Under the pieces are notes generated by a model. That model was not told where the DNA came from. It worked only from the letters and a program-made list of their open reading frames with translations, and made no database searches. A stretch of DNA of 64,000 nucleotides, taken from Coriaria nepalensis. Lineage: Eukaryota > Streptophyta > Magnoliopsida > Cucurbitales > Coriariaceae. Below are positions 1 through 9,723 of the stretch, piece after piece (the stretch's first letter is position 1; the number at the start of each line of letters is the position of its first letter). Location of the stretch: positions 16,450,220 to 16,514,219 of the forward strand of contig CP114483.1 of the NCBI GenBank assembly GCA_027186245.1, in the 5' to 3' direction. The position numbers and the translations under genes were made by a program.

Positions 1-1687
1 TCAGACGAAATTCACCTTTTAAACATGACTTTCGTGCATAACTTGCAGTTGATCTATTGAAGGCAACTATACATTTACTTAGCGTTAAAATCATGTCATT
101 GAGCCTCTTCTAGTCATTAAATCATTATAAATGAATTCGAAAGAATTATATTTTTGCCCTTCAGAAATGATTTTCTTACATAACCTGCAATTAATCTATT
201 GAAGACAACAATGCATTATTTTAGCCTTAAAGAGCATATCATTCAGTCTTTTTAGATCATTAAATTGTTTGAAAGCACTTCGAACTAATTCTATTTTCGC
301 ATTTAAAACACGACTTTCATGCATGACTTGCAATTGATCTACTGAAGGCAACTATGCATTTTTTTAATGTTAAAGTCATATTATTGCATCTCTTTTACTC
401 ATTAAATCATTCTAAATAACTTCAGATGAAATTCACCTTTTAAAGATGACTTTCGTGGATAACTTGCAGTTGATCTATTGAAGGCAACAATACATTTACT
501 TAGCGTTAAAATCATGTCATTGAGGCTCTTCTAGTCATTAAATCATTATAAATGAATTCGAACGAATTATATTTTTGCCCTTCAAACATGATTTTCTTAC
601 ATCACCTGCAATTAATCTATTGAATACAACAATGCATTATTTTAGCCTTAAAGAGCATATTATCATTCAGTCTTTTTAGATCATTAAATTGTTTGAAAGC
701 ACTTCGAACTAATTCTATTTTCGCATTTAAAACACGACTTTCACGCGTAACTTGCAATTGATCTACTGAAGGCAACTACAAATTTTTTTAGTGTTAAAGT
801 CATATTATTGCATCTCTTTTACTCACTAAATCATTCTAAATCACTTCAGACGAAATTCACCTCTTAAACATGACTTTCGTGCATAACTTGCAGTTGATCT
901 ACTGAAGGCAACTATACATTTACTTAGCGTTAAAATCATGTCATTGAGGCTCTTCTAGTCATTAAATCATTATAAATGAATTCGAATGAATTATATTTTT
1001 GCCCTTCAAACATGATTTTCTTACATAACCTGCAATTAATCTATTGAATACAACAATGCATTATTTTAGCCTTAAAGAGCATATCATTCAGTCTTTTTAG
1101 ATCATTAAATTGTTTGAAAGCACTTCGAACTAGTTCTATTTTCGCATTTAAAACACGACTTTCATGCATGACTTGCAATTGATCTACTGAAGGCAACTAT
1201 GCATTTTTTTAGTGTTAAAGTCATATTATTGCATCTCTTTTACTCATTAAATCATTCTAAATCACTTCAGACGAAATTCACCTTTTAAACATGACTTTCG
1301 TGCATAACTTGCAGTTGATCTATTGAAGGCAACTATACATTTACTTAGCGTTAAAATCATGTCATTGAGGCTCTTCTAGTCATTAAATCATTATAAATGA
1401 ATTCGAACGAATTATATTTTTGCCCTTCAAACATGATTTTCTTACATAACCTAAAATTAATCTATTGAATACAACAATGCATTATTTTAGCCTTAAAGAG
1501 CATATGATTCACTCTTCCCAGATCATTAAATTGTTTGAAAGCACTTCGAACTAGTTCTATTTTCGCATTTAAAACACGACTGTCATGCATGACTTGCAAT
1601 CGATCTACTGAAGGCAACTATGCATTTTTTTAGTGTTAAAGTCATATTATTGCATCTCTTTTACTCATTAAATCATTCTAAATCACT

Positions 1688-1823
1688 TCAGACGAAATTC
1701 ACCTTTTAAACATGACTTTCGTGCATAACTTGCAGTTGATCTATTGAAGGCAACTATACATTTACTTAGCGTTAAAATCATGTCATTGAGCCTCTTCTAG
1801 TCATTAAATCATTATAAATGAAT
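1688..1823 (+). repeat. Type A monomer 1 (136 bp)
   Basis: It begins TCAGACGAAATTCACC, where type B has TCGAACGAAATTCGGC. The core is CATAACTTGCAGTTGATC followed by TATTGAAGGCAACTATACAT. Its right part reads TCTTCTAGTCATTAAATC. It is 6-7 bp shorter than the other two monomers, which fixes the phase of the trimer. Confidence 0.88.
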
Positions 1824-1966
1824 TCGAAAGAATTATATTTTTGCCCTTCAGAAATGATTTTCTTACATAACCTGCAATTAATCTATTGAAGACAACAATG
1901 CATTATTTTAGCCTTAAAGAGCATATCATTCAGTCTTTTTAGATCATTAAATTGTTTGAAAGCACT
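1824..1966 (+). repeat. Type A monomer 2 (143 bp)
   Basis: It begins TCGAAAGAATTAT here and TCGAACGAATTAT in most other type A units. The core reads CATAACCTGCAATTAATC followed by TATTGAAGACAACAATGCAT. It is one base longer than its type B counterpart and accounts for the 421 versus 420 bp periods. In some units a T-to-G change turns TATTGA into TATGGA and opens a spurious reading frame. Confidence 0.88.
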
Positions 1967-2108
1967 TCGAACTAATTCTATTTTCGCATTTAAAACACGA
2001 CTTTCATGCATGACTTGCAATTGATCTACTGAAGGCAACTATGCATTTTTTTAATGTTAAAGTCATATTATTGCATCTCTTTTACTCATTAAATCATTCT
2101 AAATCACT
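1967..2108 (+). repeat. Type A monomer 3 (142 bp)
   Basis: It begins TCGAACTAATTCTATTTTCG. The core reads CATGACTTGCAATTGATC followed by TACTGAAGGCAACTATGCAT, then a run of seven T. That T tract recurs once per HOR across the window and reads as an A tract in the inverted arrays. Confidence 0.88.
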
Positions 2109-2595
2109 TCAGATGAAATTCACGTTTTAAACATGACTTTCGTGCATAACTTGCAGTTGATCTATTGAAGGCAACTATACATTTACTTAGCGTTAAAATC
2201 ATGTCATTGAGGCTCTTCTAGTCATTAAATCATTATAAATGAATTCCAACGAATTATATTTTTGCCCTTCAAACATGATTTTCTTACATAACCTGCAATT
2301 AATCTATGGAAGACAACAATGCATTATTTTAGCCTTAAAGAGCATATCATTCAGTCTTTTTAGATCATTAAATTGTTTGAAAGCACTTCGAACTAGTTCT
2401 ATTTTCGCATTTAAAACACGACTTTCATTCATGACTTGCAATTGATCTACTGAAGGAAACTATGCATTTTTTTAGTGTTAAAGTCATATTATTGCATCTC
2501 TTTTACCCATTAAATCATTCTAAATCACTCCAGACGAAATTCACCTTTTAAACATGACTTTCGTGCATAACTTTAACATGCATAGTAAGAAAAAA
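2077..2595. other. Spacer of the large inverted repeat, containing the fold-back point
   Basis: It holds the end of unit U5, one complete extra type A unit (2109-2529), 44 bp of a seventh unit, and the scar where orientation flips. The extra unit has private variants such as GAATTCCAACG and TCTATGGAAGAC, and it has no inverted partner next to the junction. The spacer therefore acts as an asymmetric loop of about 0.5 kb. Confidence 0.82.
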
Positions 2596-2631
2596 ATGCA
2601 ATACTATGACTTTAACATTAAAAAAATGCAT
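2571..2631. other. Orientation-switch scar (A forward to A inverted)
   Basis: Forward sequence matches through CATAACTT, ending at 2573. CTT (2571-2573) is shared with the start of CTTTAACATGCATAG (2571-2585), a shortened copy of the inverted-strand motif that appears intact from 2610. In between, 2585-2609 is an altered version of the usual GTAAAAGAGATGCAATAATA, with two extra bases and a long A run. Normal inverted type A sequence resumes from about 2605. Short microhomology plus locally templated filler is typical of template switching or fold-back repair. Confidence 0.72.
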
Positions 2632-4671
2632 AGTTGCCTTCAGTAGATCAATTGCAAGTCATGCATGAAAGTCGTGTTTTAAATGCGAAAATAGAATTAG
2701 TTCGAAGTGCTTTCAAACAATTTAATGATCTAAAAAGACTGAATGATATGCTCTTTAAGGCTAAAATAATGCATTGTTGTCTTCAATAGATTAATTGCAG
2801 GTTATGTAAGAAAATCATTTCTGAAGGGCAAAAATATAATTCTTTCGAATTCATTTATAATGATTTAATGACTAGAAGAGGCTCAATGACATGATTTTAA
2901 CGCTAAGTAAATGTATAGTTGCCTTCAATAGATCAACTGCAAGTTATGCACGAAAGTCATGTTTAAAAGGTGAATTTCGTCTGAAGTGATTTAGAATGAT
3001 TTAATGAGTAAAAGAGATGCAATAATATGACTTTAACACTAAAAAAATGCATAGTTGCCTTCAGTAGATCGATTGCAAGTCATGCATGACAGTCGTGTTT
3101 TAAATGCGAAAATAGAACTAGTTCGAAGTGCTTTCAAACAATTTAATGATCTGGGAAGAGTGAATCATATGCTCTTTAAGGCTAAAATAATGCATTGTTG
3201 TATTCAATAGATTAATTTTAGGTTATGTAAGAAAATCATGTTTGAAGGGCAAAAATATAATTCGTTCGAATTCATTTATAATGATTTAATGACTAGAAGA
3301 GCCTCAATGACATGATTTTAACGCTAAGTAAATGTATAGTTGCCTTCAATAGATCAACTGCAAGTTATGCACGAAAGTCATGTTTAAAAGGTGAATTTCG
3401 TCTGAAGTGATTTAGAATGATTTAATGAGTAAAAGAGATGCAATAATATGACTTTAACACTAAAAAAATGCATAGTTGCCTTCAGTAGATCAATTGCAAG
3501 TCATGCATGAAAGTCGTGTTTTAAATGCGAAAATAGAACTAGTTCGAAGTGCTTTCAAACAATTTAATGATCTAAAAAGACTGAATGATATGCTCTTTAA
3601 GGCTAAAATAATGCATTGTTGTATTCAATAGATTAATTGCAGGTTATGTAAGAAAATCATGTTTGAAGGGCAAAAATATAATTCATTCGAATTCATTTAT
3701 AATGATTTAATGACTAGAAGAGCCTCAATGACATAATTTTAACGCTAAGTAAATGTATAGTTGCCTTCAGTAGATCAACTGCAAGTTATGCACGAAAGTC
3801 ATGTTTAAGAGGTGAATTTCGTCTGAAGTGATTTAGAATGATTTAGTGAGTAAAAGAGATGCAATAATATGACTTTAACACTAAAAAAATTTGTAGTTGC
3901 CTTCAGTAGATCAATTGCAAGTTACGCGTGAAAGTCGTGTTTTAAATGCGAAAATAGAATTAGTTCGAAGTGCTTTCAAACAATTTAATGATCTAAAAAG
4001 ACTGAATGATAATATGCCCTTTAAGGCTAAAATAATGCATTGTTGTATTCAATAGATTAATTGCAGGTGATGTAAGAAAATCATGTTTGAAGGGCAAAAA
4101 TATAATTCGTTCGAATTCATTTATAATGATTTAATGACTAGAAGAGGCTCAATGACATGATTTTAACGCTAAGTAAATGTATTGTTGCCTTCAATAGATC
4201 AACTGCAAGTTATCCACGAAAGTCATGTTTAAAAGGTGAATTTCATCTGAAGTGATTTAGAATGATTTAATGAGTAAAAGAGATGCAATAATATGACTTT
4301 AACATTAAAAAAATGCATAGTTGCCTTCAGTAGATCAATTGCAAGTCATGCATGAAAGTCGTGTTTTAAATGCGAAAATAGAATTAGTTCGAAGTGCTTT
4401 CAAACAATTTAATGATCTAAAAAGACTGAATGATATGCTCTTTAAGGCTAAAATAATGCATTGTTGTCTTCAATAGATTAATTGCAGGTTATGTAAGAAA
4501 ATCATTTCTGAAGGGCAAAAATATAATTCTTTCGAATTCATTTATAATGATTTAATGACTAGAAGAGGCTCAATGACATGATTTTAACGCTAAGTAAATG
4601 TATAGTTGCCTTCAATAGATCAACTGCAAGTTATGCACGAAAGTCATGTTTAAAAGGTGAATTTCGTCTGA
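2596..4671 (-). repeat. Right arm of the large inverted repeat
   Basis: It is the reverse complement of 1-2076, with the same order of unit haplotypes. Mismatches noticed are at 2604 (C for A), the ACATAATTTT variant near 3732, GAGGCTC near 4145, and the region around 4200-4260. Most of this arm (from 2980) also belongs to a direct segmental duplication with 9724-14466, so the palindrome probably formed before or independently of that duplication. Confidence 0.9.
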
Positions 4672-7600
4672 AGTGATTTAGAATGATTTAATGAGTAAAA
4701 GAGATGCAATAATATGACTTTAACATTAAAAAAATGCATAGTTGCCTTCAGTAGATCAATTGCAAGTGATGCATGAAAGTCGTGTTTTAAATGCGAAAAT
4801 AGAATTAGTTCGAAGTGCTTTCAAACAATTTAATGATCTAAAAAGACTGAATGATATGCTCTTTAAGGCTAAAATAATGCATTGTTGTCTTCAATAGATT
4901 AATTGCAGGTTATGTAAGAAAATCATTTCTGAAGGGCAAAAATATAATTCTTTCGAATTCATTTATAATGATTTAATGACTAGAAGAGGCTCAATGACAT
5001 GATTTTAACGCTAAGTAAATGTATAGTTGCCTTCAATAGATCAACTGCAAGTTATGCACGAAAGTCATGTTTAAAAGGTGAATTTCGTCTGAAGTGATTT
5101 AGAATGATTTAATGAGTAAAAGAGATGCAATAATATGACTTTAACACTAAAAAAATGCATAGTTGCCTTCAGTAGATCGATTGCAAGTCATGCATGACAG
5201 TCGTGTTTTAAATGCGAAAATAGAACTAGTTCGAAGTGCTTTCAAACAATTTAATGATCTGGGAAGAGTGAATGATATGCTCTTTAAGGCTAAAATAATG
5301 CATTGTTGTATTCAATAGATTAATTGCAGGTTATGTAAGAAAATCATGTTTGAAGGGCAAAAATATAATTCATTCGAATTCATTTATAATGATTTAATGA
5401 CTAGAAGAGCCTCAATGACATGATTTTAACGCTAAGTAAATGTATAGTTCCCTTCAGTAGATCAACTGCAAGTTATGCACGAAAGTCATGTTTAAAAGGT
5501 GAATTTCGTCTGAAGTGATTTAGAATGATTTAGTGTGTAAAAGAGATGCAATAATATGACTTTAACACTAAAAAAATGCATAGTTGCCTTCAGTAGATCA
5601 ATTGCAAGTCATGCATGAAAGTCGTGTTTTAAATGCGAAAATAGAACTAGTTCGAAGTGCTTTCAAACAATTTAATGATCTACAAAGACTGAATGATATG
5701 CTCTTTAAGGCTAAAATAATGCATTGTTGTATTCAATAGATTAATTGCAGGTTATGTAAGAAAATCATGTTTGAAGGGCAAAAATATAATTCATTCGAAT
5801 TCATTTATAATGATTTAATGACTAGAAGAGCCTCAATGACATGATTTTAAGGCTAAGTAAATGTATAGTTGGCTTCAGTAGATCAACTGCAAGTTATGCA
5901 CGAAAGTCATGTTTAAAAGGTGAATTTCGTCTGAAGTGATTTAGAATGATTTAATGGGTAAAAGAGATGCAATAATATGACTTTAACACTAAAAAAATGC
6001 ATAGTTGCCTTCAGTAGATCAATTGCAAGTGATGCATGAAAGTCGTGTTTTAAATGCGAAAATAGAATTAGTTCGAAGTGCTTCCAAACAATTTAATGAT
6101 CTAAAAAGACTGAATGATATGCTCTTTAAGGCTAAAATAATGCATTGTTGTATTCAATAGATTAATTGCAGGTTATGTAAGAAAATCATGTTTGAAGGTC
6201 AAAAATATAATTCGTCCGAATTCATTTATAATGATTTAATGACTAGAAGAGCCTCAATGACATGATTTTAACGCTAAGTAAATGTATAGTTGCCTTCACT
6301 AGATCAACTGCAAGTTGTGCACGAAGGTCATGTTTAAAAGGTGAATTTCGTCTGAAGTGATTTAGAATGATTTAATGAGTATAAGAGATGCAATAATATG
6401 ACTTTAACACTAAAAAAATGCATAGTTGCCTTCAGTAGATCAATTGCAAGTGATGCATGAAAGTCGTGTTTTAAATGCGAAAATAGAATTAGTTCGTAGT
6501 GCTTTCAAACAATTTAATGATCTAAAAAGACTGAATGATATGCTCTTTAAGGCTAAAATAATGCATTATTGTATTCCATAGATTAATTGCAGGTTATGTA
6601 AGAAAATCATTTTTGAAGGGCAAAAATATAATTCGTTCGAATTCATTTATAATGATTTAATGACTAGAAGAGCCTCAATGACATGATTTTAACGCTAAGT
6701 AAATGTATAGTTGCCTTCAGTAGATCAACTGCAAGTTATGCACGAAAGTCATGTTTAAAAGGTGAATTTCGTCTGAAGTGATTTAGAATGATTTAATGAG
6801 TATAAGAGATGCAATAATATAACTTTAACACTAAAAAAATGCATAGTTGCCTTCAGTAGATCAATTGCAAGTGATGCATGAAAGTCGTGTTTTAAATGCG
6901 AAAATAGAATTAGTTCGAAGTGCTTTCAAACAATTTAATGATCTAAAAAGACTGAATGATATGCTCTTTAAGGCAAAAATAATGCATTGTTGTATTCAAT
7001 AGATTTATTGCAGGTTATGTAAGAAAATCATTTTTGAAGGGCAAAAATATAATTCGTCCGAATTCATTTATAATGATTTAATGACTAGAAGAGACTCAGT
7101 GACATGATTTTAACGCTAAGTAAATGTATAGTTGCCTTCACTAGATCAACTGCAAGTTATGCACGAAAGTCATGTTTAAAAGGTGAATTTCGTCTGAAGT
7201 GATTTAGAATGATTTAATGAGTATAAGAGATGCAATAATATAACTTTAACACTAAAAAAATGCATAGTTGCCTTCAGTAGATCAATTGCAAGTGATGCAT
7301 GAAAGTCGTGTTTTAAATGCGAAAATAGAATTAGTTCGAAGTGCTTTCAAACAATTTAATGATCTAAAAAGACTGAATGATATGCTCTTTAAGGCTAAAA
7401 TAATGCATTGTTGTATTCAATAGATTAATTGCAGGTTATGTAAGAAAATCATTTTTGAAGGGCAAAATAAAATTCGTTCGAATTCATTTATAATGATTTA
7501 ATGACTAGAAGAGCCTCAATGACATGATTTTAACGCTAAGTAAATGTATAGTTGCCTTCAGTAGATCAACTGCAAGTTATGCACGAAAGTCATGTTTAAA

Positions 7601-7722
7601 AGGTGAATTTCGTCTGAAGTGATTTAGAATGATTTAATGAGTAAAAGAGATGCAATAATATGACTTTAACACTAAAAAAATGCATAGTTGCCTTCAGTAG
7701 ATCAATTGCAAGTCATGCATGA
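2980..7722 (-). repeat. Segmental duplication 1, copy 1 (4.74 kb)
   Basis: It matches 9724-14466 at a constant offset of 6744 bp (about 16 HORs). Shared rare variants include TTAGTGTGTAAAAG (5530), GATCTACAAAGACTG (5680), TTGGCTTCAGTAG (5869), a GTGCACGAAGGTC block (6315) and GACATAATTTTAAC (3730). Identity starts after a G/A difference at 2979/9723 and ends at 7722/14466. About five substitutions were noticed, for example at 3498, 4432, 4530 and 6238. Confidence 0.9.
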
Positions 7723-9723
7723 AAGTCGTGTTTTAAATGCGAAAATAGAACTAGTTCGAAGTGCTTTCAAACAATTTAATGATCTAAAAAGACTGAATGA
7801 TATGCTCTTTAAGGCTAAAATAATGCATTGTTGTATTCAATAGATTAATTGCAGGTTATGTAAGAAAATCATGTTTGAAGGGCAAAAATATAATTCATTC
7901 GAATTCATTTATAATGATTTAATGACTAGAAGAGCCTCAATGACATGATTTTAACGATAAGTAAATGTATAGTTGCCTTCAGTAGATCAACTGCAAGTTA
8001 TGCACGAAAGTCATGTTTAAAAGGTGAATTTCGTCTGAAGTGATTTAGAATGATTTAATGGGTAAAAGAGATGCAATAATATGACTTTAACACTAAAAAA
8101 ATGCATAGTTGCCTTCAGTAGATCAATTGCAAGTTACGCGTGAAAGTCGTGTTTTAAATGCGAAAATAGAATTAGTTCGAAGTGCTTTCAAACAATTTAA
8201 TGATCTAAAAAGACTGAATGATAATATGCCCTTTAAGGCTAAAATAATGCATTGTTGTATTCAATAGATTAATTGCAGGTGATGTAAGAAAATCATGTTT
8301 GAAGGGCAAAAATATAATTCGTTCGAATTCATTTATAATGATTTAATGACTAGAAGAGCCTCAATGACATGATTTTAACGCTAAGTAAATGTATTGTTGC
8401 CTTCAATAGATCAACTGCAAGTTATCCACGAAAGTCATGTTTAAAAGGTGAATTTCATCTGAAGTGATTTAGAATGATTTAATGAGTAAAAGAGATGCAA
8501 TAATATGACTTTAACATTAAAAAAATGCATAGTTGCCTTCAGTAGATCAATTGCAAGTCATGCATGAAAGTCGTGTTTTAAATGCGAAAATAGAATTAGT
8601 TCGAAGTGCTTTCAAACAATTTAATGATCTGGGAAGAGTGAATGATATGCTCTTTAAGGCTAAAATAATGCATTGTTGTATTCAATAGATTAATTTTAGG
8701 TTATGTAAGAAAATCATGTTTGAAGGGCAAAAATATAATTCGTTCGAATTCATTTATAATGATTTAATGACTAGAAGAGCCTCAATGACATGATTTTAAC
8801 GCTAAGTAAATGTATAGTTGCCTTCAATAGATCAACTGCAAGTTATGCACGAAAGTCATGTTTAAAAGGTGAATTTCGTCTGAAGTGATTTAGAATGATT
8901 TAATGAGTAAAAGAGATGCAATAATATGACTTTAACATTAAAAAAATGCATAGTTGCCTTCAGTAGATCAATTGCAAGTCATGCATGAAAGTCGTGTTTT
9001 AAATGCGAAAATAGAATTAGTTCGAAGTGCTTTCAAAAAATTTAATGATCTGGGAAGAGTGAATGATATGCTCTTTAAGGCTAAAATAATGCATTGTTGT
9101 ATTCAATAGATTAATTTTAGGTTATGTAAGAAAATCATGTTTGAAGGGCAAAAATATAATTCGTTCGAATTCATTTATAATGATTTAATGACTAGAAGAG
9201 CCTCAATGACATGATTTTAACGCTAAGTAAATGTATAGTTGCCTTCAGTAGATCAACTGCAAGTTATGCACGAAAGTCATGTTTAAAAGGTGAATTTCGT
9301 CTGAAGTGATTTAGAATGATTTAATGGGTAAAAGAGATGCAATAATATGACTTTAACACTAAAAAAATGCATAGTTGCCTTCAGTAGATCAATTGCAAGT
9401 TACGCGTGAAAGTCGTGTTTTAAATGCGAAAATAGAATTAGTTCGAAGTGCTTTCAAACAATTTAATGATCTAAAAAGACTGAATGATAATATGCCCTTT
9501 AAGGCTAAAATAATGCATTGTTGTATTCAATAGATTAATTGCAGGTGATGTAAGAAAATCATGTTTGAAGGGCAAAAATATAATTCGTTCGAATTCATTT
9601 ATAATGATTTAATGACTAGAAGAGCCTCAATGACATGATTTTAACGCTAAGTAAATGTATTGTTGCCTTCAATAGATCAACTGCAAGTTATCCACGAAAG
9701 TCATGTTTAAAAGGTGAATTTCA
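7723..9723 (-). repeat. Type A units between the two copies of duplication 1
   Basis: About 4.75 units. Two carry the ACGCGTGAAAG plus 3 bp insertion haplotype (near 8130 and 9400), and two adjacent units carry the GGGAAGAGTG block (near 8630 and 9050). These haplotypes also occur in the first inverted units, so this stretch looks like a reshuffled version of the same local set. No gene is seen. Confidence 0.85.

Larger units (their letters stand above)
1..2076 (+). repeat. Left arm of a large inverted repeat
   Basis: Units U1 to U5 are mirrored in order by the first five inverted units. Positions p and 4672-p pair with no net indel: the GAATTCGAAAG motif at 1820-1830 pairs with its complement at 2842-2852, and the same motif at 133-143 pairs with 4529-4539. 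Rare variants also pair: the ACTCTTCCCAG block, ACGCGTAACTTG, the 3 bp insertion unit and GGATAACTT. Only a few mismatches per kb were seen. The left end is set by the window, so the true arm may be longer. Confidence 0.9.
1688..2108 (+). repeat. Reference type A higher-order repeat unit (421 bp trimer)
   Basis: This complete unit serves as the type A reference. Hand count gives 75 C and 49 G in 421 bp (29.5% G+C), with a marked excess of C over G on this strand. It holds seven CpG dinucleotides against about 8.7 expected. The CTTGCAR anchor recurs at steps of 142, 143 and 136 bp, as measured in the unit at 1-421, so the unit is a trimer of ~140 bp monomers. It has one EcoRI-type GAATTC (1820-1825), so type A arrays should give a ~421 bp EcoRI ladder. 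This copy is also the inner unit of the large palindrome. Confidence 0.95.
1..2573 (+). repeat. Satellite array, HOR type A, forward orientation
   Basis: About six head-to-tail copies of a 421 bp unit. Unit starts, read from the TCAGAYG motif, are at 1, 422, 846, 1267, 1688, 2109 and 2530. Spacing is 421 bp except for one 424 bp unit (422-845), which carries a 3 bp insertion in monomer 2. The array is cut in its seventh unit at 2573, where the orientation flips. The left end runs out of the window. Units differ by diagnostic variants: GAAAGAATT at 1 and 1688, an ACTCTTCCCAG block near 1510, and ACGCGTAACTTGC near 743. No gene is present. Confidence 0.97.

Noticed and set aside
2239..2445. 68-codon open frame on the + strand within one type A unit
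   Set aside because: It exists only because TATTGA (in-frame TGA) is TATGGA in this unit. Almost all other units keep the stop. It is satellite sequence with no start context or domain.
2571..2631. Missed sequencing adapter as the cause of the fold-back
   Set aside because: The centre is about 0.5 kb of satellite including a unit with private variants. The arms carry mismatches, and inverted sequence continues for 38 kb beyond. This argues against a simple adapter fold-back but does not prove the junction.
1..4671. Transposon with long terminal inverted repeats
   Set aside because: The arms are themselves tandem satellite units and the spacer is also satellite. There is no transposase, target-site duplication or element boundary.
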